Source: Dichotomocladium elegans (lineage: Eukaryota; Mucoromycota; Mucoromycetes; Mucorales; Lichtheimiaceae). Taken from it: DNA of 64,000 bases. The notes below the pieces were generated by a model. It saw nothing but the letters and a program-made list of their open reading frames with translations, did no database searches and was not told the DNA's origin. Position numbers and translations under genes: made by a program. This document shows positions 12,270 to 24,316 of the stretch, piece by piece. Location: NCBI GenBank assembly GCA_025716815.1, contig JAIXMN010000002.1:2294001-2358000 (forward strand). Reading direction: 5' to 3'. Position 1 is the first letter of the stretch. The number at the start of each line of letters is the position of its first letter.

Positions 12270-13163
12270 ATGAGCGGAGACAGCTATAACATCGAGAACG
12301 ACAATGCATCCCCGATCGCGACAATTGAAGGCTGGGAGGACGGCCAACCGTACAAACGTGCAGTGACCAAATTAGATCGATGGGAGCTGCAATCAGCCGA
12401 TCGGCTCACGTTTCATTTTGATCAGCAAGAGATTATTCTCGTGCAAGATCCACACAGCAACTATCTGGGTGGGTACATTTGGCTTACAGCCATTGTGTTC
12501 TGCACCTATTTGGAGTCTCTCTTTACGAGCACCAAGAAACATTCCTCTCGGCGTCGCCATGAGTGGATCCTTCCGGACCGATCGAAGCGATGGGTTGAGC
12601 TTGGCAGCGGTGTAGGTTTAATTGGCATTATGTTGGCGAAACTCGGGGTCGAAAACGTGGTGATTACCGACATTGCAGAGCTGGTACCTACTATGGAGCG
12701 CAATGTCGAGGCGAATGGACTCCGTGTCAAATCGCTGAGTGGGCGGCGAAAAAATGATGCGGTGGAGGATGGGGTGGTCGTAGTCGAACCACTGTTGTGG
12801 AACGACGCGGAGGCGATAGCGCATGTGCGAGGAGAAGCAAAAACCGACGCGATTGACTATTTGGTCGCGTGCGATTGCATCTATTCTGAGGCGAGTGCTC
12901 TTGATCTTGTGTTGACCATGGACGCGCTGTGCACAGAGAATACATCTGTGATTTGTGTGAGCGAGGTGAGGAACGAAGCTGCCCAGGAGAAGTTCTTGCT
13001 GGAGGCCAAGGCTCGCTTCGAAGTCGAACTATTGTCGCCTCATTTGTGGCAAGACAAGGCGAGCAAGGTTGCCTTCAACGAAACACTCAAGATGTATCGC
13101 CTTCGCAAACCGGGTAATACTGTCACAGGCGGAAATAGATCAAAACGGCAAGGAAGAAAATAA
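12270..13163 (+). CDS. METTL21-like (methyltransferase-16 family) protein methyltransferase
   Basis: Single exon, 297 residues. Class I SAM-dependent methyltransferase of the family that modifies lysines in chaperones, elongation factors and similar proteins. Visible in order: YLGGYIWLTAIVF (the 'G-x-x-x-W' segment before the SAM fold), WVELGSGVGLIGIMLAKLG (motif I), VVITDIAELVPTMERNVEAN (acidic residue of motif II), LVACDCIYSEASALDLVLT (the D-x-x-Y region) and a closing strand near FNETLKMYRL. Substrate cannot be read from sequence. The low-complexity basic tail (SKRQGRK) is a weak nuclear-localisation candidate. The ATG at 12270 fits the family length. Confidence 0.85.
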   Translation: MSGDSYNIENDNASPIATIEGWEDGQPYKRAVTKLDRWELQSADRLTFHFDQQEIILVQDPHSNYLGGYIWLTAIVFCTYLESLFTSTKKHSSRRRHEWILPDRSKRWVELGSGVGLIGIMLAKLGVENVVITDIAELVPTMERNVEANGLRVKSLSGRRKNDAVEDGVVVVEPLLWNDAEAIAHVRGEAKTDAIDYLVACDCIYSEASALDLVLTMDALCTENTSVICVSEVRNEAAQEKFLLEAKARFEVELLSPHLWQDKASKVAFNETLKMYRLRKPGNTVTGGNRSKRQGRK

Positions 13164-13509
13164 ATCATGATTACATAGCGATGCTTCATTGTGCGGGTTA
13201 AGTAGATGATATCATCGCTACTAAATTCGGATAACTTTGGGTCCTTTGGATCGCACTATTGACTGAACAGCTCACTTAAACCCAGCTGCATAAGTTGTAT
13301 ACGAAGACCAAAGTAGACATCGTAAAACATTGGGTATCCAACCGAACGCCTCACCAACGGTCGCCTATATCGTCCAGACGAAAGATAGAATGGGTTGCGG
13401 AGCTTATGGAAAATGTATTTGGAAAGGGCTGAAGAATTTATACTGTGCCTTCCCAGCCAGCCCTTTTTTTCTTTCTTTCTCTTCCACATCCCTTTTACCT
13501 TTTTATAGC
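13164..13509. other. Spacer between methyltransferase and NDE genes
   Basis: Holds the methyltransferase 3' end and the NADH dehydrogenase promoter. A C/T-rich tract (about 13460-13500) directly precedes the NDE start, as is common at fungal transcription starts. No other feature seen. Confidence 0.4.
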
Positions 13510-15622
13510 ATGTTCCACAGTACAGCTCGACGCCTTTTCGCTGCGAAGCGACCCATTGCATGGGCTGCAGCGGCCGTTGTGATGGGGGTGCCGACATACT
13601 ACATGGCACAAGACCTCGTTTATGTTCATGATGCCAAAGGTGCGTATGAACGAGTCCCATTTCTTGCACTCCATCCAGAGTCGGGCGGTCCAAAGCGTTT
13701 GCCGATCGTCTCGCATCAGCTAGACAGCAATGCTGAGGCGGATGCAAACAAACCACGTATTGTAATTGTGGGAGGAGGATGGGCTGCAGTATCTCTCCTG
13801 CGGCACCTGAAAAAGGACAAGTACAATGTCACCGTTGTAAGCGACAACAACTACTTTTTGTTTACGCCTTTACTCCCATCCGCGACGGTGGGTACCATTG
13901 AGCCGAGGCAAGTCATATTCCTTAGTTGTCGGCTGAGAAAGAGGGACCCTTTTAATTTGTTGGCGCACATGCAGGTCGCTTGTGGAACCTATCCGGAAGA
14001 TTGCGGCACGGATCAACGGCCATTTTTTGGAAGCCAAGGCAATCGATGTTGACCTAAAGGACAAGCTTCTCGAGGTGCAGACTGTGGATGGTGAGGGCCG
14101 GTTCTATGTGCCATATGATAAACTCGTCATCGCAGTGGGCGCTCAGAGCATCACACACGGCGTCGAGGGTCTTGAGCATACGAACCAGCTTAAAACAATC
14201 CAGGATGCACTGCAGATCAGACGCAGAGTTGTGGGAAATGTGGAGAAGGCATGCTTGCCGACAACAACGCCCGAAGAACGCAAGCAGCTGCTGAGCTTCG
14301 TCGTGTGCGGCGGCGGACCGACGGGAATCGAGTTTGCAGCCGAGCTATTCGACTGGATCAATGAAGATTTGGTGAAATGGGTAAGGATTGCCGATGCTTA
14401 CGGCTGTGCTACTCCAAACAACGCATGCTTCATTCTTTCTAATCCTAATTAATTTCCTTCACTTTGCACACTACGAAGTTTCCCAAACTGCTTCGCGAAG
14501 ACGTATCTGTCTCAATCATCCAATCCCGTGACCATATACTTAACACATTTGATGTTAAAATCAGCGAATATGCCGAGAAACGTTTCAATCGCGAGCACGT
14601 GAACGTGATTACAAATGCACGTGTGCAGCGGATCGAGAAGGACGCCGTCGTCTTTAAGCGCAAAGCCAAGGATGCGCCGGAAGAGTCTATTAAGCATGGC
14701 TTATGTTTGTGGTCCACGGGGATTGGTTAGTAGACTAGCAAATGCAGGCTTTGAGTGATTATGTAGAGCACTGACCCAATTGCGTGTAAACATTGTCTGG
14801 TTATGCAGCCATGACACCGTTTGTCCAGAACCTGTCCGATAAACTCGGTCTTCAAAACCATCGAAGAGCATTAATCACCGACGAGTGCTTGCGTGTGAAG
14901 GGAATTGAGGATGGCTCTATTTATGCTTTGGGTGATTGCGCAACTGTCGAGAACCCGAAGCTTTCCCAGCACATTCGCGAGATTTTCGAGGCGGCTGACA
15001 CGTAAGAAAAAGGCATAGGAGTAGAAAAATACCTATAGAGCACTCAAAATATCTCATGGTGTAGCGACAAGAATGGCGCAATCACTCCTGAAGAATTTAT
15101 TGGGCTTACAAACTACATCCGCAAAGTGTTTCCAAGCCATGGCCAGCATATGAATAAGCTTGTTTCAACCTTCAAAAAATACGAAGGAACTATTACTATG
15201 GAGGTTCTTGAAGGTATGCTCAAGGAGGTTGACAGCAAGATGACCCTTCTGCCCGCCGTGAGTATCATGCCTTTAGTACGTTCAAATGACAAACGTATGC
15301 AACCTATTTATCCGTTATTTTCTATCACATATGACAGACTGCCCAGGTGGCAAGCCAGCAAGGCGCTTATCTAGGTACCCATCTGAATGGCGATGAACCT
15401 ACGAAACCCTTCATATATCATCACTTGGGTTCATTGGCCTACCTGGGAAATACGGCAGTAGGCGAGTTTAGTATGGGCTACAAAATGATAGGTGGGTTGT
15501 ATGCCCTTTACTTGTGGCGGAGTATCTACTGGAGCGAACAAGTCAGCATGCGAACGCGAATGAATTTATCCCTTGATTGGAGCAAGCGGGCGCTTTGGGG
15601 CCGTGATATCTCTATATTCTGA
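13510..15622 (+). CDS. NDE1: External alternative NADH dehydrogenase (type II) with EF-hand
   Basis: Six exons. Rotenone-insensitive, single-subunit NADH:ubiquinone oxidoreductase of the inner mitochondrial membrane. The N-terminus is a mitochondrial presequence (FHSTARRLFAAKRP) followed by a hydrophobic segment, which suggests the catalytic part faces the intermembrane space. Two Rossmann sites: IVIVGGGWAA (FAD) and FVVCGGGPTGIEFAAEL (NADH). Also FLFTPLLPSATVGTIEPRSL, LWSTGIAMTPFV and IYALGDCAT. An EF-hand loop (DTDKNGAITPEEF) is inserted before the C-terminal membrane-binding region, as in Ca-responsive external NDH-2 enzymes. The tail reads YLGNTAVGEF...GRDISIF. Intron 1 (13908-13974) is GC-AG: only the GCAAGT donor after codon position 2 restores the conserved EPRSL. 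The remaining introns are GT-AG. Confidence 0.93.
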
Positions 15623-16417
15623 GAATTAGCGTCTTCACTACGTCCGTTATTTTTTTTTTATCTGGTAATGAACCAAAGATACGCTTTCTCTATATATTTG
15701 AATTAGTTATGGCAATACTGGATTAAAAAGGATCGATAGGGACCCTTTTATGAGACCTATCTTCCTGGCATTTGATAAATCCAATGTTTATGTATGGACG
15801 CGGGTACAGTTAGCGTATGTTTGCTGATACGATTGCGATCCAGCTGAACTGCTGATGAAGGTTTTGTTACAGTAACTTGCAATGCCAGCGGTTGCTTTGG
15901 TTCGAATCGATGTTATCCATAACGAATTCAAATAAACCATGTCTGTTCATTTCCCTCCATATAAAGGAAACATTATATAGTATGGGCACTGTATTGCATA
16001 TGGATTAAACATGGTGAAGGTATCGGAATGCTACGTGCTATACTCCTTTTGTCACCGAGCTACCATTGAAAATTTATCACGGTCAAGAAATCCGCCTATC
16101 AATCGAGAACTTATTCCAGGCTATTGACTTGTGTCTTCGAGATAAGGGCTCTTCCAACTCTGATACTTCCTTTCGCATATTCATGGGTTACCTTAGCTGC
16201 TTAAATGAATATCTTGCCCAAGTTACGCGATATGATGTCTCCAAGGGTTCGTACAACCTGATTTTCCTGAAATGACATATTACGGGGGGAAGAAGATCCC
16301 ATACGGGGAGAGCGGCGACTGAAGCCTCTAGAAATTTCCAAATGCAAAAATGAAAGAAATAAAAAGGGCTCCGTGGGCGAAAAAAAGAAGGCTCGCGTAC
16401 ACATCAATACACACGAC
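15623..16417. other. Spacer between NDE and Cyp40 genes
   Basis: Carries the NDE 3' end and Cyp40 promoter. A short open stretch (about 16045-16275) reads IRLSIENLFQAIDLCLRD and GYLSCLNEYLAQVTRYD, protein-like but without a recognisable family or start; possibly a relic or chance. Nothing else supported. Confidence 0.35.
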
Positions 16418-18003
16418 ATGGTCAACCCTCGCGTGTAAGTGTGATGCAACGCTTGTTTTCCTTTAAAAGATAAAAAGGCAGCTGGCATTTGGACGTGTAA
16501 AATGCGTATGCGTACTTATGATTTTTATTTTTTTAATAGTTACTTTGACATTACAATTGGCGGTCAGCCCAAGGGTCGCATTGTTTTCGAATTGGTAAGG
16601 ACTTGAGATGCATGTTGTAAACGCGTGTTTTTTTTTTGGCTTATCTAAATGGTTTCCGTTGTGGCTTGGTAGTTCAAAGATGTCGTTCCCAAGACAGCAG
16701 AAAACTTCCGTGCACTTTGCACAGGTAATAAAACGAGCCATTGCGCGATATATATGCATGCGCAACTTTTGGGGACATGAAGCTCATGTAAGCAAAAACT
16801 AGGTGAAAAGGGTGTCGGCAAGTCTGGCAAACCCCTGAGCTATAAGGGCTCGATTTTCCACCGTGTTATCAAGAACTTCATGTGCCAAGGCGGAGACTTC
16901 ACGGCCGGCAATGGCACGGGTGGTGAATCCATCTACGGTGAAAAGTTCGAAGGTTAGTCTTCGAAGAGAATTTCGCAAAAGGCTATCTGTGTTTTTTTTT
17001 CTTACTTCAGCTTCCGTGGGGGTTAAAGATGAAAACTTTGAATTAAAGCACGAGAAGCCATTCCTGCTGTCTATGGCCAACGCCGGCCCAGGCACCAATG
17101 GGTCCCAATTCTTCATTACAACCGTGCCCACGCCTCATCTGGACAACAAGCATGTGGTGTTCGGTAAGGTGCTCAAGGGTAAGGGCATTGTCCGTGATAT
17201 TGAGAACCAGGAGACGTCGAGCGATCGCCCCAATCAGGACGTGGTTATCCAAGACTGCGGTGAGATCCCAGAGGGTGCGGATGATGGAGTTCCTTCTCCT
17301 AAAGATGGTGATGCATATGAGGAATATCCAGGTAAAACCACTTGCGTGCCTCGATGTGCGCTACACAGGGGGCCTGCAAAGTTTGAATGCGAGAGATGCT
17401 TATCGCCGCTATTATGATAAACAGAGGATTATGAAGGCCCTAAGGAAGGAAAAGATGTGGTCGAAATTGCCAGTCAGCTGAAGGCCATTGGCAACGACTA
17501 CTTCAAGAAAGGAGATTACTTGGCGGCTAGCAACAAGTATGAAAAGGTAAGAGAAACGAACCGAGTCGATTGGCACGGGTTGACCGGATCCACTCTATTG
17601 TGAGTAGGCCATCCGCTATCTGAATGAGAAGCCTGTCTTCGACGAAGAGGACACGGAAGATTTCCGCAAGAGCTACGCGGCGGTGAAGATCCCATGCAAC
17701 CTCAATCGTGCCATGTGTGCGCTCAAGCTTAAGGATAATAAGACAGCCATTAAGGCGGCAACGAACGTGATTGAATATGACGCACAGTATCTCAAGGACA
17801 CGGATATCACCAAGGCTCTTTTCCGCCGTGGTATGGCCAAGGCCGCGTCAAAGGATGAGGAAGGTGCTATTATGGATTTCGAAGCTGCCGCTGCCAAGGA
17901 TCCCAACGATGGAGCTATCAAACGTGAACTCGCGGCTACGAAACAAAAGGTTATCCAACGCAAGCAAAAACAAAAGGCTGCCTTTTCAAAGATGTTTGGC
18001 TAG
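16418..18003 (+). CDS. CPR6: Cyclophilin-40 peptidyl-prolyl isomerase with TPR domain
   Basis: Seven exons. Hsp90 co-chaperone with an N-terminal cyclophilin domain and C-terminal tetratricopeptide repeats. The domain starts [20 protein letters not shown]; exon 1 is only 17 nt (16418-16434). Active-site segments [32 protein letters not shown] and [10 protein letters not shown] are present. After the linker ([13 protein letters not shown]) come TPR helices: [33 protein letters not shown] and [18 protein letters not shown], ending [11 protein letters not shown], the usual basic tail. Intron 4 has two AG acceptors 18 nt apart (exon start 17011 or 17029), both in frame; the downstream one gives the family-like GEKFEDENF. 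Converges on the DsbA-like gene with 82 nt between stops. Confidence 0.95.
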
Positions 18004-18085
18004 AATCCAAAGACTGCTTAATCCATACATCACGTTAAATTGTTCATGTATTTCTTTCTCTGCAATATCCCTTTTTTGTTTACGT

Positions 18086-18983
18086 TTATAACTTGCTTTT
18101 GAAGAACTCTTTCCATTGATCCAATTCCCAGCCCGAAGAGATGCTGTTCTCCAAAAGGCCATTAAACAGAGCGGTGGGGCTGACATGAATTCCAGTTTGC
18201 CGACCAAGCTTGATGGCCAGTTTCAGGTCCGCCGACACGGCATTACCTGCGTTCTTGGGTTCTCCAGTACCATTTTCCAGCAGTTCCTTGACCTTATCAG
18301 CAGGGACACCGACTTGGGCAGCCATCGTAGCAACTTCATCTACAAGTTGACGTCGGGTCTTATTCTCGACTGCTTCATCAAAGAACCTGATCGTACACAC
18401 CCAATTAAAAGGCCCCCATTCAGTGTTAAACCCGGCTTGCATAACTTCCATTTTTCGTACGTACTGAGATTGGTTGGCAAACAACGCATCCGAGAAGGGA
18501 TAGAATTTGGACGCGTCAATCTTCTCAACAGCCAGGGCTGCTTCATGGACTAAGGTGGACGATGCATGCCAGGGTTGGACCTGCTGACGGAAAATAAACT
18601 GGACTTTGTTGGGATAGTTTGCTTCGACATAAGGCCAGACTTGCTAAACAATCAATACATGGCTTCATGAGTAAGAATCCGAAGGAATGCAACGACGTGC
18701 GTCATTACCTCACGCATCTTTCTGTAGAATTTTGCAGAGAAGGGGCACTATAAAGTGTGCATGGACGAAGGTCAATGCAAAGGTGATAGGAAGACGCGTA
18801 GCTCTCAAGAAAGGGGAAGGACATACCACATAGTCCAGATACACCTCGAGAATATGCGGTGCAGATGCAAGACCGAGACGATGACCTTTCTCCGAAATGG
18901 GAAGAACAGAATAGAAGCATAAGTGGAGATAGGAATGAGCAGGATCAGGCAGCCATACCAGCGAATTGAGGAGCGAGAGCCAT
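18086..18983 (-). CDS. DsbA-like thioredoxin-fold protein
   Basis: Five exons reconstructed on the minus strand. Start at 18983 (MALAPQFAGH), then LGLASAPHILEVYLDYVCPF (about 18830-18900 and the exon near 18705-18745), SAKFYRKMRE, QVWPYVEANYPNKVQFIFRQ, HASSTLVHEAALAVEK, and a helical insert ending GIHVSPTALFNGLLEN...FKSKL. The layout (strand-helix with CPF, helical insertion, cis-Pro region VSPT) is that of the thioredoxin_4/DsbA-like family. The usual C-x-x-C is CPFS here, so only one cysteine remains in the redox motif. No signal peptide, so probably cytosolic or mitochondrial. Function unknown; oxidoreductase or glutathione-using activity is a guess. All introns seen are GT-AG. Confidence 0.8.
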
Positions 18984-19434
18984 GGTAAAAATTACTTGAA
19001 AGAAAAAAGACTGTGAAGGACTAGGTTTTTATACCCTTGCATGATCGCCGCGTCTGGCTCGATCCAACATCACATCACCGACATTGATTATGACGTATCT
19101 GTATCATCCGAATACATTATACTCCCATGCTTCCTCCTCTTTTATCCTACCCCAGACATTTCCATTTCCTGGATCCGCATCCAAGCACCTCAGAAAGAAG
19201 GGGTATTTGGGCAAGGTATACTGCTATCCTCTGGATGCGGATTTCATCAGCATTTTCTTGTGGTAATGACGGTGCGCGCGTAACCTCAATCTCCGCCCCA
19301 GCGGTGGTGGCAGTGGCAGTGGCAACTCCTCCACCACCCAGCAGGAGCAGCAACAGGTGCAGGCCTTTCCTCATTCCATGTCTCCTGACTTTGTCTGGAG
19401 CAATTGAAAACCCATCCAAATCGATTTCATTGCC

Positions 19435-19856
19435 ATGGCTTCAAGCACGCGTTCTGATTACCAAGATGACATTAGCATCGACGACGACATTGATTCCGAG
19501 CGCGGCTACGTGTCAGAAGACGAAAGCTACTATTCTTACGACGCTGAGGCCGAATGGGAGGAGAGTAAGGCGCAGATGAGCGCACTTTTCTCGCTAGTAA
19601 TTTTCCCATTTGTGGGCCGCTGGCTTGGCAAGAAGTTTTCTTTCTGGCGTACGTATACACAATGAGAGAAACGAAGAGAAAGAGCTTTTTTGGGGGGGAG
19701 AATAGATAATGCTAATTATTCTGTACCTGGACATATCCGTGGTTGGGTTCATTCTTAGTATGGTCACGGTATCTTGCATCTCCTAACTCACTGCCGCTAC
19801 CCTCGTCGCTTTTGTCTACGCAGTGGCTAAACAGTATGAAACGTATTGCCAATTAA
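19435..19856 (+). CDS. MIM2: Mim2-like mitochondrial outer-membrane import protein
   Basis: Two exons (19435-19648, 19759-19856), about 103 residues. The N-terminal half is acidic and Ser/Tyr-rich (DDISIDDDIDSERGY, EDESYYSYDAEAEWEES). It is followed by one hydrophobic helix (ALFSLVIFPFVGRWLGKKFS). The FxFWxWSRY join across the intron resembles fungal Mim2, which works with Mim1 to insert alpha-helical proteins in the mitochondrial outer membrane. The short length and single helix agree. The intron acceptor was chosen because it yields W-x-W-x-R-Y; a different acceptor near 19822 would give another tail. Shares a 451-nt divergent promoter with the DsbA-like gene. Confidence 0.55.
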
Positions 19857-21612
19857 AAACCCACCGAGACTATACTGTTTACGTTTATTTTATCCATTTG
19901 AGATGCAAAAAGGGGATCTCGTTACGTTAATAACGAGTGTAAAGGCCAACACATGTGGCCGTGGGCCCATGTGTGTAGATGTATGCACAGGTATTGCCAA
20001 AAAGTAAAAATACAACCTGTACAGAGTTAGGTAATGTGACAGCGACTTTTTTTTTCGGGGCACAGCTGTATGTGCATGCGCGTGTTGCCAGCCATCCAGA
20101 CAGAGAAGTCATGCGTATGACAAGATCGATGGTATACAGAATACCGCAATCTGTTGGTATTCCATGGCAGCGTACCCTTTTCATGACATCCCTTCCCACA
20201 CGCATTGTCATCGCATCACGTTGGCTTGGCGCTTTTCCCCCGCAAACAAAGTGACACGATGAAAGCACATAGACGTAGAGGAGAGGCAAGGGAGAGCTGA
20301 AGGAAAAGCAACAGTGTTCAGACAAGTGTGGTGCTGCTTAACCAACTAAATGTGCATTGCATATCCATTCATCTGCCTCCCGGGCCGATCCCGCCCTTTT
20401 TTTTTCTTGAAACCCACCACCCCTTATTCTCTCCCCACAATTACGCAGAGCCTTGGTAGCACACGTATCGGTCACTTGACGTAGCGATGATGTAAGGGAA
20501 GCAGATAGAGGGTCATGTTTTTGCTATGTCTGGTAGAAGAGATCATTACACATACATGCGCATTTTGCTCTCTATCAAGTCCCGCCCTTCGACAGACGCT
20601 CAAATCCAGGTACTGAGGAAACATCAAGTTCCCAAGTATTCCACGAAAAAATGCATAGAAAAAAGGTGTACGGTATTATTCAGCCACATTTATCCATTTT
20701 AAGGCAATTGGCTTTCAAGGCACGTTTCTAGCTGTGCATTTCAAGGACGCTGATGAAGGGCGCATCTGGTTCCGGTAACAGTGTTTGTGGAAAACCCCAG
20801 ACATAGTCCATATTCAAAATAGTTAAAAGAGGCATCATATAGCAGCAGGTCAAATATATCAATGTTCTTGCTTTTGCTTGTTTGGCGTTCCGTCTTTTGC
20901 CGCTGTAACAACCGAGCCAGCGTGCATCCAGTTGCACCATGCACCTTTTGCTCTCAAGCAGATAATAAAACGACGTTACCCGAAGAAAAGAGGAAGGGAA
21001 GATGGTCAAGGTTGCCCTAGTTTGATGAAGCTTTTTGGCAAAAACTTGCTTGCCTTTTTTGCCACGTGGGAGCCATTTTTTTGTTCTCTTCCTAGCAAGG
21101 CATGTATTTTTTCTGTTGCTTCGTCGTGTTTTGTTGTACGACATTCGCTATCCTCAACCCTGCCTGGAAAGGACCTCTCTGGGAAGACAGAATAAAAGGT
21201 TAAACTCGCTTTCATTCCTTTCTTCTTCTTCCTTCCCAAACCCTAACCGCCCACATTACTGCGAAACTTAAACGCTTGCCCCCCCCCATTTTTTTACATC
21301 CAAACGTTGTCAGAAGCAATTGTTCTCCCTTCCTCCGGGAAATATTAATTACCCAGCACTTCCAACCCCCACTCATCGATTTATCGCCTTTCTCTCCTTC
21401 CCTCCTTCTTTCTTTTCCAGGTGCCCCTGACCCACTCGCCTCAAAAAGACCGCGGCCACTCGGAAAAGAAGACGCGAGCGAGAGCGCAAGAGAGACGAGC
21501 AACGAAGTTCGTCAACGTACATACTCATACCTACATTCGGCTCCTTTGACAACTTCGTAGACATTTCGCCGACCATTTCGAAATTCTTCCGCCTTCTGCT
21601 GTTTGTCCTTAA
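19857..21612. other. Long spacer upstream of the phosphodiesterase gene
   Basis: About 1.75 kb with no supported gene. The last 400 nt are strongly C/T-rich (about 21200-21600, long TTC/CCT runs), consistent with the 5' UTR and promoter of the phosphodiesterase gene. Open frames here are simple-sequence by-products. Confidence 0.45.
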
Positions 21613-24316
21613 ATGAACCCTTCTCATTGCTCGGTCATCGTCTTTTCACAAACCCCACCAGAGCCCTTTGTGGTCAAAGGAGAATCGCCAATCCAGCATA
21701 CGTCCGCCCTAGATAATGAGCCGGCTTACACCTCTCTACTGCGATCTGTTTTTGGCCAAGGTACTATATTCATGTCTTACTCTGGCAGCTCGCAGGATCC
21801 TCATTTATTTCCTTTGCAGTTTACGTGCACAGCCATCATGCTGATGCCTTGAGCCAAGCTAAACAGCAAGGGAATTCAATATTCCTCATTGATCTTGACT
21901 CTATAACGGCAAGTCCAGGTGATGACTATGGTTATGACAGCGTCACCACCATCTCCGCACCTGCTGGCTATTCGTCCTCTTTCTCGTCCTCCTCTTGTTC
22001 CATACCATCGTCGCTGTGCTCATCTATCATAACAACGTCTGATCCTCGCCTTTTTTGGATCCGAAAGAGCACCCAATTCCTTCATAACAGCGGTATACCC
22101 ATCATCGGTAAACGTCTATAATAATAAGCGTCTGCTCCTGGACACATACACTCATCCTCTCTTTGCACGCCTTTCTCATCACTGGATAGTCTGTTCAACT
22201 CGTGACGATACAGCGTTAATGCTCGATTGCGTACATGCCGGCGCCACAGACTATCTGATTAAACCATTGAATCTTCATGGCATAAAAACCTTGTTTCTGG
22301 TATATTTCTAACTTCTTTCATGCTCACATGAAGACGAAAAGATGGCCATTTACTTTTTGTAAAAGAAATTACACCGATGCCATGCCGATACCAATACCTC
22401 TACCTCTTCAATCTCATCCCTTCAACCCCTTCCGGCGCTTGATACGGTGTTGTCCAAGGGTCCCACACTACCCTGTGACAACGCTTTGCAACGCCGTATT
22501 CAGGACATCACCATCAAGAGCACTCGGTAAGCAAATGTTCATCGTGGCTTGTATCTGCGCCAATAACAAATAGATGCTGATAAATTCTGCTGTTCGGTCT
22601 TAGCTTTACCCAGACTGTCATAGATATCTACGCTCGATCCCGTGTCAAAGTCGCTCATTATCGGAATTTTTCATGGTAGACATTTGAAGGCCTTTTTTCT
22701 GTAGTAGATATTAATTAAATATAAATTTAGCGAACGTGCCACCTTCCTGAAGCAGCAAATCTCGAGCTGGGATTTCAATCCCTTTGAATTGCCCGCTAAC
22801 GACCTTGTTCATTGTGCCTATTTGATATTTGAACAAGCGCTCACCCTGCCTGGCCTCTACGAATTAAACATCACTCGAGGTGCGTGCGCGCGGTATGAGT
22901 CTATTTTCTCTTTTTTCTGGTTTTTTTAACTCTGTGCAACGCGTTTAGACCGACTCTATGACTTCATCATCGACCTTTCAAGCACCTACTATGATGGAAA
23001 CCCCTACCACAATTTTGCGCACGCAGTTGATGTTTTACAATGCACATACTTCTTTTTATGTCGTATGGGGCTGCTGTTATTTGCCAACGATACAAATGAT
23101 GAGAACGAGTCTGAGTCTGTGTCGACACCTATGTTTATTCATCCATTGGCGACTGCGACGAGGCAGCAGCAAAAGAGACAAGAGGGACCGCAAGATCTGC
23201 TGCGGCCCCAAGATATTTTTGCCTTATTGATTGCTGCCATCGGTCACGATGCTGCTCACCCTGGTGTGAATAATTCGTTCCTCGTGAACTCGGCATCACC
23301 CCTTGCTATGTTGTACGGAGACCAGTCTGTACTTGAGAATTTTCATACCATGACGCTATTTCAGGTTATCCATAAACATGGCCTGGATCAGATCGGAGGG
23401 GGCCCAGGGTCGACTAATTATCGAGGTATGCTCAGAGTCTCTTATACGCAATGACTTCTCGGATGCGCATACCCACTAGCCTCATCTTTATAATGGATAT
23501 AGAATTTAGAAAAACCGTAGTCACAACCATTTTGGCGACTGACATGTCCCTGCATGGTGACTATATCAGCAAATTTCACTCATTTACGACAGATAGCAGC
23601 AGTGATCCGCAGCAGAATCGGTTGCTGCTGTGTAGCGCCATCATCAAGTGCTCCGACATTAGTAATGTGGTAAGTGCGCAATTGCGAAGAAAGAACAATT
23701 AGGAAATTCTCACTGTTTTGATCGACAGACCCGACCATTTAACCGAGCAGCCAGATGGGCGGAGTTACTTATCGAAGAATCGGTGTGTCAAGGGGACCTA
23801 GAACGTGCAATGGGCCTTCCCAGCAACCCAATGAACGATCGTGACAGCGTGGTTATCGAGGACTCTCAAATCGGATTCATACGCTGCATTGCTATTGAAC
23901 TTTTTGAAAGCGTGAGTCAAATTCTGCCATCTATGGAGTTTACTGTCGACCGTATCCATGATAACTTGCGGGAATGGGAGCTATGTAAAAAGGCCGGATC
24001 TCACGACTCAGGTGTAGCCAGCCTCGAGGTATCCTCATCCTCATCACATACAACAGCGCCCACTCATGGTATCGGCGGCTTGAAGCGACGCGGCGATGGT
24101 GATGCTGCAGCAATCGACGTGCTCAGAAAGAGACTTTCTATTGATCAGGATCATCAGGTAACCAGACGACGAAGCAGCGCCGGATCGGTCACCGAGGTCC
24201 TCTTGGCCATGCCCACGTACGCTAGAATGGACCACGAAGACTATGTACCACAGCCTCACCAACCATCTCAGCATCCTTCTTATAATGCCATGTTATGCCA
24301 GTGTTGCATTCAATAA
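21613..24316 (+). CDS. Class I cyclic-nucleotide phosphodiesterase with N-terminal receiver-like domain
   Basis: About nine exons. The C-terminal half is an HD-type 3',5'-cyclic nucleotide phosphodiesterase that hydrolyses cAMP (or cGMP) to the 5' monophosphate. Metal-binding signatures are intact: YHNFAHAVDVLQ (H-N-x-x-H-A), IGHDAAHPGVNN (HD-x-x-H-P-G), LENFHTM, and ATDMSLHGDYI; also IIKCSDISNV. The N-terminal part resembles a response-regulator receiver domain: an opening beta strand (VIVFSQ), SIFLIDLDSI, PIIVCSTRDD, and HAGATDYLIKPL, where the K-P is the typical receiver end. A Ser-rich insert (about 21970-22040) splits it. Animal PDE8 also has a receiver-like region, so this may be the fungal counterpart; I cannot confirm that a phospho-acceptor Asp is functional. 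The C-terminus is Ser/Gln/His-rich and probably disordered. It likely sets cAMP levels for PKA (catalytic gene at 54-56 kb). All introns seen are GT-AG. Confidence 0.88.

Noticed and set aside
15890..15915. T-loop-like GGTTCGAATCG suggesting a tRNA
   Set aside because: No acceptor, D-arm or anticodon stem could be paired around it. Other TTCGA hits lie in introns or coding sequence.
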